DNA from: Trileptium ribeirensis
Taxonomy: Eukaryota > Nematoda > Enoplea > Enoplida > Thoracostomopsidae
Assembly (NCBI GenBank): GCA_030248225.1
Contig: JASANE010021084.1
Coordinates: forward strand, 62,001 to 126,000
Reading direction: 5' to 3'
Length of the DNA: 64,000 nucleotides
Position numbers and translations under genes: made by a program. Below the pieces are notes generated by a model, which saw only the letters and a list, made by a program, of their open reading frames with translations, was not told the DNA's origin and ran no database searches. Below are positions 11,891 through 24,962 of the stretch, piece after piece; position 1 is the first letter of the stretch, and each line of letters opens with the position of its first letter.

Positions 11891-13854
11891 ACCAATCGAT
11901 TCAGCTCGATGAGGTGGTTCAGAAAATGCTCACTTTATGCATGAGTAAACTTAAAATGACCGCGCCAACCATCCTATGCTATCATTACCGATATCGAATC
12001 TCAAACCCTTGTTACGGAAAACAGGCTTAATTTCATTCGGTTTTTCGCTAACAGAAAATTGGCAAAATCAAATTCAAGTGCCAGAAATTAGACCTTGTGT
12101 TCGTACAGAATTTCGGCGACTTCAGTTTACTTGAATTTTCGCGAACACAAAATGGTTAGATTTCAATCGCGAGTGCTGTGTTCGAGAACAGTTTTACGCC
12201 AAATTTCAATTGATCAAAAAGCATTCCGTAGCAAATTTTATCCAAAAATACAAAACAAGATGGTTGGCGGAGTCACCTTAAGTTTACTCACGCATTACCG
12301 TTGGGTGTTTACCCCAGGTACTACCAAACATTAATGCGGCAAAAAATACTTTTGACCCCTCTTATTCCGAAATCAAAAAGGAAACATCCGACTGTTATTA
12401 AAAGTTATAGGCAAGGTTGGCTGTCACCTAGAAATTATGAACATATTGCGACAAATACTATTCCAAGCAAGACAGACCATAAAACACGCTAAACTAGAAA
12501 CCAACAATTACAAAGATTTGTGCTAACGATATATCATTCTGTTGCTAGTTTACCGCGCTAAATCCAATTTTTGATGTAACAACGTTTATGACTCAGAAAC
12601 GAAATGTGGATAGAATTGTTTAACCATTTATTGCCATTAATCATCGGCGCAGTGTGGTAGAAGCATTTTTATGTGTGTACACCTTTTCAAGAGCAAGAAT
12701 TAAACAAGCTATACTTTCAACCAAGATATGTCGAATTTTCTTGTTTCCGTGTACTCATAGTAACTCTAAAGTGAACTGACCAAAATATTCACAGTACAGG
12801 TAATATGTGCTATTGCAACTGCAGGCGTAACAAATGGCCGATAACTATTATGGCAACTGAATAAGAGAGCAAGCCGCTACAATTTTGTATCAAAATGACG
12901 CAGCTATTGCTGGCGTTACTATTAGTTTTGAGATGACGGGCGGTGGTTTATTTAAATTTTGATAGTCAGTGTAGATATAAGCTGCATATTATACCGTCGC
13001 TATTTTTGAACTTCGTCTAAATGTGCCAAAGATTGCTAACAATTACAATGTGGGCCAAAATTACTGTGTATTTTGTTGACACAATTTATGGTTTTGGAAT
13101 TGTTGGTTCTATTTGGGTCATGGATTTACCATGTACGTGTTGATTTTGTAACTAGTTGAGTTTTCCCAATAGTTATAAATGGCAACGAAATAGAGATAAA
13201 AAAATTTTCCGGACAAGAACTGCCTAAATATATATATTACTATAAATATTGCCTAAATAAATATATATATACTGCTATAGTCTGAATCTTTGCAAATAAT
13301 ACCGCGATTTTGCGATTTGTTTAAGGTTTGGTTATCGATAATTGATCATTAATTGAGTATATTAGTTATTCGTTTGGTTTGATGAAAGTATTAGCTGTAA
13401 TCATTGTCTAATCTGGCTAGTAAATAATTAAAAGCAATGGCGCTAAACCTGTCTCAGTCGCGGCATCTGGTATGAATTTAGAATACTTTTAGTACCACAA
13501 ATTCTCGGAGGTTCCACTGGCTGTATATTGGGTATATTGGGTAACAGTACAAGCTGCGTGGAGAGTTCTTATATTAATGTGTTAAGAGCAAGCGGTTATT
13601 GTCACACGAGGGTGAACATAGTACAAGTGATTACTGTTATGCTTGTCTCTGCACTGGCAAAATGCTTAAAATTAATTATTGTTCCAATCGAAGTCCATCT
13701 TAAGTAAGAAGAATAATTAAAAATATATAGTTGATCAATGGGTAATAACGGTAACCACGTTTTAAAGCCTAATACTAATCTGCATGACATCGCAAAAAAC
13801 GACTTGTCTTGCACCATCTTTACTTTAGCGTATATCTCACACGAATACATGCTT
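11891..13854. other. AT-rich intergenic DNA
   Basis: The first 45 bases continue the dispersed repeat of 11,781-11,935. Beyond that I see no coding domain, array or structured RNA; open frames are 82 codons or less. Confidence 0.5.
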
Positions 13855-13990
13855 ATTGGAGGGGAGGAGGATTATCCTTCTTAAGCTCGGACCCCCGTCG
13901 AGGCGTCGCCGATTATCCCTGTATGGAAGACAGCCTGATCCCTGTCAGGTTCGGCACCGTTCTCCCCACCCCCCCCCCGCGCGGTGAAGA
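13855..13990. other. Small GC-rich block
   Basis: About 135 bases richer in G and C than the flanks, ending in a run of C (about 13,969-13,978). It supports open frames on both strands with no recognisable content. It could be a fragment of a transposable element; nothing more can be said. Confidence 0.4.
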
Positions 13991-15479
13991 CGTGCGGATA
14001 ATTTTGGGAAAAACTTGTAATAATCGTGGGTGCATGAGCAAAAATGGAGCGCAATTTAACAGTTACTGGGAAAATTGGCAAAAATTAAGAAAAATTTTGA
14101 CTGGGATTCATACCTCGCGCGTATATGCTCGTTCGATAATTTATGTTCCCTGATTCAATAAATTAGTATAGAAACTGAGCTTGCGAGGAAGTAGATTGGC
14201 CCAAACATTACACAGTTTCTGTGCGTTTACCCAAGACTATATTAAAACGTCGCAAGAATTAGCAATTACAGGAAAAGTTATAATCTGCCAACTTACACGT
14301 GCATGCTAGTAGCAATAAATAAATGTTTACTTTCCGTATTGTCTTACACATTTGTGTCTAAATTAATGTACCAATTGATATTTACATAATATATAACATC
14401 AAAACGGTAAAACCATGAAGATTTGAAAACTTGGTTAGTTTTCTAAATTGGACCCTAGTGATCGCTTTGAGTTGAAAAAACAACAAAAGTTTATTACAAC
14501 GTAAATTTGTAGGCCCGCCATTGTAGCTTAAAACAAATTCATTTAGAGCATATTTATATATATACATATATATAGAAAGACAGAGAGAGAGCGGTTTTGA
14601 CGTTCCAAGAGACCGGCCAGTTGCTTTCTTACGATTTTATTTACAAACGCCTAATTTCAGTCATTTTCAAGCGCACTTTTTGTGCTTAAATGGACGCTAT
14701 TGATAATTCACTCAATTAACAACCCCATCAAAGTTGTCGCGTTTATGCCAAACACTAGGTTTCATTTAAGGCAGAAAGTGACCCTGTCCTACTTGGGGGG
14801 GGGGGTGGAGGAATTCAGCTTAATCGTAAATTTGAAAATTATGCTCATTTATTATGTAAAATAAAGAAAAATATCGTTTAAAATCAATAATAGATCCGTG
14901 TTACAAATTAACGCACTTCTAAAGATAAATCTCGAAGTATAACAGCATTTCCGTGATCAACAATGCTAATTGATTTGCCACAGGTCGAAGTGCATAGCCC
15001 GTCATTCAAGAAAATCTTATTAATTATAAGTGAATTTTTTTAAAATAAATCCATATTGATTCGATCTAAATAAATCATCACATTGCAAACACGATGTCAA
15101 TAAATATTTTACAACAGTAGGAAAGTGACAATATTGGTCTATTGTCTAAACGAACTCATGAAACACTTTTTACACAGTGAACGGACGTCAACAACATACT
15201 CGTGGTTTACTTAAACGCTGCGTTCGGTTTTAGATGTTGTAAACCAGTGGAAATAATATACAATTATGTTTCGAACTTTGTGTATTGACCTAAAATATTT
15301 GGGTTATGTTTCTGATTATTACATATTTTGAAGCATAACAAAAGGAGCGGCACGATAAATCATTTGGCTTGACTGTAATATAGTAATTGTAATCGAAATA
15401 AATTTTATTCAATGATGCAGTTAACTGCCGAGAAATATTTCGTCAGAACCAAAACTTGGAATGTTTTACAATAACCATA
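13991..15479. other. Intergenic DNA with microsatellite patches
   Basis: A TATATATACATATATA-like patch followed by a short (GA)n run lies at about 14,548-14,592, and a G run at about 14,794-14,805. No gene, RNA or element end is recognised. Confidence 0.5.
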
Positions 15480-16465
15480 AAATACATTTGGGATGAAAGT
15501 TGGATTCTTTTAAAACTTTGAAATTCTTATAACAACCGGGAGATTTTAAGAATGCATTACTCCCATACAACAAAATGATTTCCCACGAAATATAGTGGGA
15601 CTAATTGTTCTCCCATCAAACACTAGTGGGTGACATTTGTCCCCAAAGAAATGCAGGAAGCAAGAAGGGCAGTCCCAAGTACAGCGCTACTTACTTTGTG
15701 GTTCTTAAGTACACTGAAGTCTTACGATAATATCAATGTCTGATTGTGAACTAAGCTGCCGTAGCTGTCATTTTTCGAGATCCATATCGAGTAAGTTTTA
15801 ATTGCTAATGATACTGCTAGTCTGTCTGTCAATGGTAAGAAACTAAGTACAACATTGATTTGGTAAAAAACATTTTTGATAGCTCCCGTACAGTTAAATT
15901 TGGGATGAAATTTGGATTTTTTGAAAACTTCTGAAATTCTAACAACAACGGCGAGATTCGAACAATTCATTACGCCCATGCAATAAAATTTAGGATGAAA
16001 GTTGGATTCTTTTAAAACTTTGAAATTCGTATAACAACCGCGAGATTTGAAGAATGTATTACTCCCATGCAATAAAATTTAGGATGAAAGTTGGATTCTT
16101 TTAAAACTTTGAAATTCGTATAACAACCACGAGATTTGAAGAATGTATTTATTACTTCCAATACCGTGAAATTTGGGATGAAAGTTGGATTCTTTTAAAA
16201 CTTGGAAATTCTTATAACCACCGGGAGATTTGAAGAATGCATTACTCCCATACAACAAAATTTGGGATGAAAATTGTAGTCTTTTAAAACTTCTGACATT
16301 CTTATAAGAACCGCAAGATTAGAAGAATGTATTACTCCGAATACCGTGAAATTTGGGATGAAATTTGGTTCTTTTAAAACTTCTGAAATTCTTATAACAA
16401 CGGCGAGATTCGAAGAATTCATTACTCTCATACAATAAAATTTGGGATAAAAGTTCGATTGTTTT
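15480..16465 (+). repeat. About 90-bp minisatellite, left block
   Basis: The phrase TTTGGGATGAAAGTTGGATT, or a close variant, recurs near 15,488, 15,899, 15,990, 16,079, 16,171, 16,261, 16,352 and 16,441, a period of about 90 bp in the main run. Units continue with CTTTTAAAACTTTGAAATTC, CTTATAACAACCG, a GAGATTTGAAGAATG-like phrase and ATTACTCCCATAC. The first unit is separated by about 290 bp of unrelated sequence (15,600-15,890). Open frames on the minus strand (15,722-16,072 and 16,195-16,431) are products of the array. The same family continues at 17,885-18,305. Confidence 0.92.
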
Positions 16466-16735
16466 ATACCCGCCCAGGTTCCCCGCTCACCGAAGTGCGC
16501 ACCCCCTCCCTCCTCCGAGACGCCGCACCGCCCCTACCCCCGGGGCGTCGCACAACTTCCGCTACCCCGAGCCGCCGCACCGCTCTACGCCTAACCGCCG
16601 CATCCCCTCCCCGTGATGCGCCGCCGCCCTCCCCCTCCGAGACGCCGCGCGCCACCCCCCACCCGCCCGAGGCTCCGCACGCCTCCCTCAACTCCGAACC
16701 GCCGCACTCGGCGGGGGAGTGTAGATTAGTCTACC
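16466..16735. other. GC-rich, degenerate CCGCCGCAC-type block inside the minisatellite
   Basis: An abrupt change from AT-rich array to sequence rich in CCGCCGCACC, CTCCGAGACGCCGC and CCCGCCC. Variants of GAGACGCCGC occur near 16,520 and 16,640, and CGCCGCA-like phrases throughout, indicating a short decayed tandem repeat. A 159-codon proline/arginine-rich open frame (16,459-16,938) has the composition of translated GC repeats and no domain, so it is not called as a gene. Confidence 0.6.
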
Positions 16736-17884
16736 ACCAGGGGGATCAGCGACGCCCCATGTGGGGTCCGTGCCTCATTGGTGTAATCTTCCTCTCTCCT
16801 CAATTAACAAGCATGGCCGTGGTTTGCCCCTCGCCGAGACCTACTACAGTCATCAGCCAACGAATCTTGGGCACCTATGCATGTTCCGGCGACGGACAAG
16901 ACCAAAGGATGGCTCCTTTTATCCGGGCGGCAAAATAATTCCGTGTCTATATTGTAGCTGGCTACAGTAGGTATGTCCGTAAGCTACGTCAATTGCTAGC
17001 TTTAAATACCAACACGTTTGAAATGTAAAATACTAGGAAAAATCCATTTAACCTCCTATAATGATCTTTTGAGAAATCAAAGCGCAACAGTTTGTTTGCA
17101 TGGTGACCACGACCTTCAGTACTTTGACTAGATGGTATAGCGGGCACCCTCAACAAAAGGGCAAAATTAAGACGGTGTGTCCGAACCCTCGAAAACCTGG
17201 AAAATACCGTGCTAGCTGCCCCTGAAAAAATTTATAACATCGTGGAGTGTCCAAGACACGCTGTTATCTACAGTATGTTCGACACTGTGTGGGGAACATG
17301 GGTTCCAAACAGTGGGGACGTTATGGGGCGTTTAAGTTAAGTTGTGTGCAAAATGACTGTAAGTTGTCCAACAGTCTCATGAGGCGTATACTGTTTCCGC
17401 ATATAGCTTTTCTAGACACCCCGGATAACTGGAGGAGTCCTGCGCGACAGCGAAATTTTGCGTGAACAGCCTACCCTATGAATTTTTTCCGATAGAGTCT
17501 CCCGCGAGTATAGCTAAAATACGCGCCAAAATTTGAATTTCTTACCTTGGAGTTTGTCGACAATTGTACTTGTTGAAAATTTGAATCATTACACAATGTA
17601 GCGCTGTCAAAATTTGAATTCCTTGCCTCAGCAACTGTTGAAATTTAAATTTCTACCGATACCGTATAATTCAAAAAATTAACCGCATGAATCGGTGCGC
17701 CAGGACACTATAGTATGTCCTATATAGTCAGCCCAGACTAGATAGATTCTCCAGAGAGCTACATACGGCTGCAAGGAAAACACGTATAGCTAGCTCGTGC
17801 TATAGCAATGCTCATTGAATCCACTTTGATAGCCGGACAAAACTAAGTCAGGCTGCACTCAACTTTTATCGTAAACGAGCCATT
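16736..17884. other. Unique insert separating the two minisatellite blocks
   Basis: Not related to the flanking 90-bp array, so it is either an insertion into the array or a spacer between two arrays. Positions about 17,298-17,335 resemble the terminal repeat of the inverted-repeat elements at 24-25 kb (TTCCAAACAGTGGGGAC). Positions about 17,843-17,885 resemble 41,301-41,340 (AAGTCAGGCTGCACTCAA against AAGTCAGCCTGCACTCAA). No protein is recognised. Confidence 0.5.
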
Positions 17885-18305
17885 ATCACATGAACGCCGC
17901 ATTTCTCCCATGCAATAATATTGGGGATGAAAGCTAGATTCTTTTATCCTTATGAAATTCTTATAACAACGGTGAGATTCGAATAATTCATCACTCTAAT
18001 ACAATAAAATTTGGGATGAGTTGGATTCTTTTAAAACTTTTGAAATTCTTATAACAGCCGCGAGATTTGAAGAATGCATTACCCCATACAATAAAAGTTG
18101 GGATGAAAGTTGGGTTATTTTAAAACTTTTGAAATTCTTATAACAACCACGAAACTCGAAGAATGTATTTCTCCCATACCGTGAAAGTTGGGATGAAATT
18201 TGGATTCTTTTAAAACTTCTGACATTCTTATAACAACTGCGAGATTCGAAGAATTAATTTCTCCAATACAATAAAATTAGGGACAAAAGTTGGATTGTTT
18301 TAAAC
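17885..18305 (+). repeat. About 90-bp minisatellite, right block
   Basis: Four to five further units of the family seen at 15,480-16,465, with GGGATGAAAG-like anchors near 17,935, 18,013, 18,102, 18,190 and 18,280. They are more diverged than the left block. Same orientation as the left block. Confidence 0.88.
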
Positions 18306-19034
18306 TTAATGTCATAATAACCGGTAACTTAGAACTTCACTCGCTTTTCAATATGGTTTATAAACAAGTGTTGCTACGTGCAAACTCACTTCGATCACAG
18401 TGACATGCATACCATATAAGATGCACTATTGACACCATCTTCTTAGTAAAGTATTAATTTTTTTCATATAAAATGTAATCACCGATGGAGAAATACAAAT
18501 TATACAGGAAACAGGATGCGTGTTAGGTTATATACCAACAAATGTCGTAAGCAGCTCGGATGTGGCAACAAGAGTGAATAATCGTCTTGGGTACATGTAT
18601 AAACTTCGCAGCTATAACCTATTCGCAGCTATTAGAATGAAATGCATGGATCAATTTTGTTTTGTTCAAATTTTCACAGTATGTTAGTTAACCAGTGAAA
18701 TTCTAAAAGTATTCACAGTATATGTACGGTTACGCTCTTTTACAAGCAGGTGTTTCCCAAGGTATTTGTCGTACGTACTAATTGAACGATTGCAAATTAT
18801 TCCTGCTCCAACTATGAGGGAACGTTGTGGCATTCTAAATTTTACGCAAACAGATTGTGGTGTTAAATACATGAAAACTTTATTTCATTTTTAGCGGGAC
18901 AGGTTGCGGAGAAACTTTTCAGTTTGGGTTTAAATATTAGCCCAGGAATTTTTGATTGGCGAATGCCAAAGCGGCACTTATAGTTACTGTTGTACATATT
19001 CTAGTTTGATAAAACAGGCACTCGAGGTCGATTT
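18306..19034. other. AT-rich intergenic DNA
   Basis: No array or element end is visible; short open frames only. Confidence 0.5.
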
Positions 19035-19260
19035 AGAATCTGGGAGAGGGGCAGGTTGAGGTACAAAACCTGGAGAGGGGGCACGCTAAGATAAAATACA
19101 TCTGTAGATAAGTTAAGATAAAACACAGCTAGAGCAAGCTAAAATAAAACACGTCCGCGGCACGCTAAAATAAAACTGGGGGCAAGTTAGGATGAAACAA
19201 ATCTGGGACACGTTTGGATAAAACTAATCTAGGGCGAGCTAAAGTAAAAACACAAAATAA
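19035..19260 (+). repeat. About 30-bp degenerate tandem repeat
   Basis: Variants of AAGCTAAGATAAAACACATC and AxCTGGGxxx recur about seven times with a period near 27-32 bp. The units are strongly diverged, so the exact borders are uncertain. Confidence 0.7.
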
Positions 19261-21792
19261 AGTCTCATTCCTAGAATGCAAAAGCTCATTACTTAATAAA
19301 ATGCTTCGAATGCGCTTATTGTCTAGGGGAACAGAACCTGGGAAAACTATGTAGCAGATGAACAGTTCACTAATATAGCTGCTCCACAGTTTTCTGGCAA
19401 ATAATTAATATGTGTTTTTGAACTGATGTAACGCAGCGTTAAATTTCATCTATATATCTAATTGTGCATGTGGAATTGTTTTCAATAGGTTCGTGCATGT
19501 ATAACACCAATATGTGCGTCGATCAAATATCTTATACACCACCATCTTATGAAATTAAGGTGAAAAGCTTTTCCTTCACAAACCTCCTGTTCAGCTGCTT
19601 TATAAAAGATAAAATTTAGATCTGTTTCTGCGTGGCTACAAATAATACGTAAAGCCACATATGTTTGTATTCATCATTATTTATGAGAACTGCTATACCG
19701 ACCATCTGTAACCCATTGCCTTAGTTTTAGGTTCGCCAACGTAGTCTTAACACGGACGCAACACCCGTTACGCTGACTTTCGTGCTGCTAGAATGTATAT
19801 ATTTGATTAATTAACTTTGACTCGACTTGCTTATATATCTATGTCGGGAACATTATGTTTCAACCAGTTAATAGGTCATCACGATTGTTTTGTTATTGTC
19901 GTAGTGTTTCGAAATGTGCTTAAACTAAAAAATACTATGTTAGCACCGTTGACTGAGCAACATTTAATTATGCGAGAATCCATTTTAGGTGGGTACGCCA
20001 CGGTTTTTGTTATGTCAAAATCACTAACTACATCGTTCGCATTCACATTTCCGCCATTGGTATTCGCATTTTAGTGAACGCGAACAAGCACTCTACGGTG
20101 TACGACGGGAGTTTGAGTGTGCGCACATTTCTCCATTTCACACGGTTGTAACCGTTTACCAAATGACGCTCTAAATATGGCAGCTATGTTGGCGGTGTAT
20201 GTGTATAGCAGTATATGCAAAGATGCGATTGGTATCAGTGGCCCATGTAAACAGCAACTCAAATGTTGCAATCAACGATGGAAATAAATTGTTACTGCAC
20301 GATCCCACTCCCAATTATACTGGACTGACCCACTGAAATCATTATGCTGATATACCTATTGATCTATCAGACTACAGTGACATTATGAAGAAACGGAAAC
20401 TCTTGAATTATTGAAGTAGGTTATACCTACTAACAATTTGATTGAAATTTACTTTTGTCAAACATTGTAGTGACTAAACCATTCCGGTGCACGTTTTTGC
20501 TTAGAATTTAGCAATTTATCAGTACACAGTAATTTTGAAAACCAAATTTTATTTGTGAAAATATTTTTAGTAATGCCATGTACCAAATTTTTGATGCTAC
20601 AGTACCAAGTATTTGGGAAATTAGCTATATTCGAATTTCCCTCTAATGATTTTCCATTAATTTTAGTATTATTTTTAATTGTAATTTTGGATAAATCGGT
20701 TCCAACACATTTTCTGACTTCGGTACTAAAAAACTGTTACTTTGGTCTACATATCTGCAAAAAATTTGCACCATATATTTGGTCCGAGTTAAGTTTGGGA
20801 AACATACCAAAATCGTAGAATATATTTCCCATATAATGGGAAGAGTATTCTCTTAAAGTTTGGAAGAAATCTGTGTCAAATATGTAAGACTGTTTTCCTT
20901 TCCAGACATCATTAGAAACGGAACCCAAAAATTTAGCATCGTGGTCGTAAATATGTGGTACTCAGATTTACTGTGTAACGGTAGTGAAAAAATAGTAGCT
21001 ATTTTGAGATGATTATAGTGATCTATATTCCATACTATGTATACCCTTAATATAAATTCTCCTTCTTAAAATATGTAAAATGTTCACAGCGATCCTTTTT
21101 ACTAAATATTCAGTAATGACATCTGAAACCGAATTATATAAACATATGTACAGTGAAATCAGTATCAACCCAAATTAGTATTGGAAAGGTTTAGCGATAA
21201 GCAGCTACGCCGTGCTACATATGCTCACTGACTTATTTGAGCGTCGAAATGTATTAATTAGCGACTGGTTAAAAATTTTAACTATATTTAAACATATTTG
21301 AGAGACAAAAGTTCCTGGCAAAAGAGTGAGCGCGTCGTGAATTTCAAACGGTATATAATTTCTGGTCCGGGTTTTATGTAACACTCATTTCATGATCGCT
21401 TCTGTGGAGCAATTTTATTTGTGCCACGTAATTTGATTTCTAAAAATTCTATATAAAACTTAATTTCCACCTTTTGCTTATTTATCGATCATATGAATAA
21501 TCGTGAAAATTATAAAAACTAATCTGGCGAAATCGACAACCTAACATAATTTTAAGTGCAAAATCCCGCTAAATTGTGCTGAATTTCTACTTTTATTGAA
21601 AATTTCGCGCAGTTTTGAAAGATTAAGCTATCGACGCCCTCTTGATTTTCAAAAAAATAGTTACGAACTCTTAAAACTTATTTAAAATGCCAGGAAATTA
21701 GCCATTTAGCCGTTGCAAACACATAAATTATTTTCTACTGAGCATACGTGTTCAATGGACAACTCATTTTGTTCATGTGGATACTATAAATA
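19261..21792. other. AT-rich intergenic DNA
   Basis: Open frames of 85-87 codons (19,817-20,074 and 20,555-20,818) carry no motif I can recognise and are within chance expectation for this composition. No arrays or RNA genes seen. Confidence 0.5.
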
Positions 21793-21902
21793 CAGAAGCA
21801 AGTGAGTGCATAAAATGTGAAAGCATGCGATTGCGACGTTCATTTGGCAGAAGCAAGCGAGTGCATAAAATGTGAAAGCATGCGATTGCGACGTTCATTT
21901 GG
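21793..21902 (+). repeat. 55-bp tandem duplication, almost identical copies
   Basis: Positions 21,793-21,847 are repeated at 21,848-21,902 with one visible difference (GTGAG against GCGAG). The unit ends in GACGTTCATTTGGC. This is a recent local duplication, the same unit length as the one at 11,781 but unrelated in sequence. Confidence 0.93.
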
Positions 21903-24158
21903 CAGAAAACTGATTAACGGTCATGGTAATTTTGAATGATGACAAAGTAAGTAGTGGAGCGCTTTATTATAAAAGTGTCCTATAAAGGATTCTCGCAGTA
22001 AAAACAAGCAAAACACGACCGCACACAAATTATAACTATACGTCTCGGATTTAAAATTTATTAAACATGTGTTAACATGCAATTTATCATAGGTAAAACA
22101 TTTAGCGTGACAAATTTTTATGATAAATTAATACAGAAGTCACTATTTTAGCTACCCAACAGTGATGACAGATGATTGTATAGTAAGTCGGTTCTACTCT
22201 TAGCGATATCGTATATTTTTAACAGCAGCGTACCAAAGATATGTTACGTAATATACCACAGGTGTCCAATATACCTATTTAAGCGTGTTATTATACTTCG
22301 GCAATTCAAATCACATTAAAATGGAGCTGTCGAAACCACTAATTATACTGAAAAAACGCAGTGTCCGCTGAGAGGGATGAATCTGACATTTTGTTTATCA
22401 CAAATTCCGATTTTAACACAGGTGAAAGTCATATGCGCAGACCCCGGGGGGGATATGGGGATATGCGTCACCCCAAACATCTATCAATCTGGGACCAAAA
22501 CCCCTCTGTTTACGTGACCTGTGGCCAAACCCCCAGCTTAAATATTTCCTCACACGTCTCACACCCCCAAAACTTCAGAAATATCGTGCAGCCGGTGAAA
22601 GTGTACGACTTACGACGACTGCCTTCTAATATATTCTTTCGTTCTTTTGTGGTCTTTTGAAGATTTTATTTGTATATATATTTAAAATTGCTAGGAAAAT
22701 GATTTTCAAATTAATAGTAATAATTGCTTGAATTATACGCTTATGCATTGTCAAATAGAATTTTGTTACAACAACTATAAATGGCAACAATTTGTATCCA
22801 CGACAGGTGCGGCAACTTTTTCCACTGGATGTATACTATTTTACACGGGTGTCCGTATCTGTGGTCGATCAATCGTGAAATTTTGTTTTTCCGGTCAAGC
22901 TGAACAGTAATTTTGCCATTGTAATATGCTCTGAGATGCTCTGGATAATGATAGGCCCGATTTACTCAAATTTTGACAAGCATGCAAGCTTAGTTAGGGC
23001 ATTTAAACAATGTACGCTATATAATGTTTTATCTTTAGTTTAATACCTAAGATCAGTAAGGACATCCTTTGGGGATTTATTATATGCTATACCGTGTTTA
23101 CCACTTTAATTGAATTCTGAAATTTTTTCGTGGAGTTTAATAAATTGATATTTTTTTGATTCTCTCAGGAACTGGCTCTTTTGCAAATTACCACATTCCT
23201 AAAACTCCACTTTCGTGAAATTCTCAGTTTCACAAGTTAATTAGATTTTTGCAGCTTTACCATTTCCACAGGAATTTGGAAAATTGAAATTTATTAATTC
23301 CCGCTGGGATTTGGGATGCCTCTCAGCGTTATCGGCTTAAACAGTTAACCTAAACAAAATGCAGTTACACGCAGAGCAAGATTGTTTACAAAGTAACGCA
23401 TTGTGATATACAAACCATTTTGTTGAAAAGCTACTACATTTGTGGTGCACAAGCTAATTTTTACTTTGTAAGGATATATTGTTTTTGCTTTTCATCTAAA
23501 CCCATCTATCATTAGCCTAAAAATAATATTGCATTCTTTAGTATTTTGGTTAAATTGTTTTGTGGTTTGTTTAAATTCTATAGCCTATTACACAACTTTT
23601 AGTCGTTTGAAACGAAACAGTTACAGCCGTATTTCATTTTTCATAATTTCCATAAAAATTACCACATATAGTCTCGCACTATAATCATGACTAGTATGAT
23701 AAAACTCCTACTGCGATTTCAGTGTTTTTAAATATTTTTTATGAGTTAAAGATCCGGTCATAATTGGCAACAATATAGTTACAGTAAACTACAACAAATT
23801 ATTAATTTGCAAGACATTTATCATCTGCCACAATCCAAAAGAATTCCGCCCTAAAGTAGATAATGGAAATTATCAAGCGCATAATTAATAGCTAAGTAAA
23901 AAAAAATTTTGTTCATTAGTCAAAAGTTTTTAAGAATCAAAACACATTATCAACTGCCGTATAACACAAGAATAATTAGTTCGCTATTCGCTTTGTAAAA
24001 AGATCGGTATCCCTGTAGCGATAACGAATACTGTAATTTACGATATTTGTTAAGAATAGCAATCATGTCATTTTAGCCCGAACACTTTTGAAACATATAG
24101 TCTGGAAAGCCATTCTAAAGCTTTCATTAAACGAAATATAATTAGCCGTACTAAGCTA
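21903..24158. other. AT-rich intergenic DNA
   Basis: A short GC-richer patch at about 22,440-22,520 interrupts otherwise AT-rich sequence. No domain, RNA gene or repeat array is recognised. Confidence 0.5.
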
Positions 24159-24750
24159 ATGGCGCGTTCAAGTTATTATGTCCCCAATGTTTGGAACCTA
24201 TGTGCCACACACAGTGTCTTTCACACCCCATATTTTTCATGAAAATTTTAAGGGTAGCTAGCTAGGCGTGTTGTCAGTTTCAGAAATGTCAAAGGCGCTG
24301 TGCCTACACTGTATATTTATTGCCAGTATGCTGCAACATCTTATCAACGTGCATATTTCTGGACACAAATATCGCAATTTTCAGAAACTAACAACACAAA
24401 TAACACATCGCATTAGCTACAAACAGTGTCCGTTATTGCTAATTCGCGAAAAATGGTATCTAACTGTGTGCAACAGTGTAAACAAAAATATGGTAGCTGT
24501 AGTGGGTCTCATACCCTCAGGAATTCATTTACGGTAAGGGTGTAATACTGACTGGTTATATATTAGGGTCGCGACTACGGTGGAAAAATGGTAGCTAAGT
24601 GTATGCGACAGTGTAAACAGAAATTTAATAGCTGAAGTGTGTCTCATACCCCAGGAATTCATTTACGATAAGGGTGTGATACTGACTGATTATATGTTAG
24701 GGTCGCGACTACAGGGGGACAAAAGTTCCAAACAGTGGATAGTGTTATTT
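24159..24750 (-). mobile_element. Degenerate non-autonomous inverted-repeat element, copy 1
   Basis: The left end (24,159-24,202) contains GCGTTCAAGTTATTATGTCC and AATGTTTGGAACC, matching the ends of the better preserved element at 24,963-25,462. The right end is eroded to the GTTCCAAACAGTGG part (about 24,725). The interior holds a tandem duplication of about 135 bp (24,450-24,584 and about 24,585-24,720, anchors ACAGTGTAAACA at 24,473 and 24,608). The interior is homologous, in reverse orientation, to 25,000-25,115. It encodes no protein and is a MITE-like passenger element. Confidence 0.6.
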
Positions 24751-24869
24751 TTGTAACTGATTGACATTTCGGTTGCGCTATAAAAGTATCACACCGTATG
24801 GTACTCACGTAGGGTCAAAACGATTCATAAATATGCGACGGCTATACGACTGCGGAATTTATAAAATAT

Positions 24870-24962
24870 TAAAAATTTGTGAAAATTTACTGAGCGGTTA
24901 AACTGTTGTGAAAAATTTACGAAGCTGCTAAACTGTTGTGAAAATTTTTCACTAAACCGCTA
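24870..24962 (+). repeat. About 33-bp tandem repeat, short block
   Basis: Units built on AAATTTACTAAGCxGCTAAA and CTGTTGTGAA; two to three copies directly left of the inverted-repeat element. The same units resume at 25,470, immediately right of it, so the element apparently inserted into this array. Confidence 0.75.

Noticed and set aside
16459..16938. A 159-codon Pro/Arg/Ala-rich protein
   Set aside because: Composition follows the GC-rich block; open frames occur on both strands and no domain is visible.
17150..17220. Possible tRNA because of a TTCGAGGG-like arm
   Set aside because: No acceptor stem or cloverleaf could be drawn.
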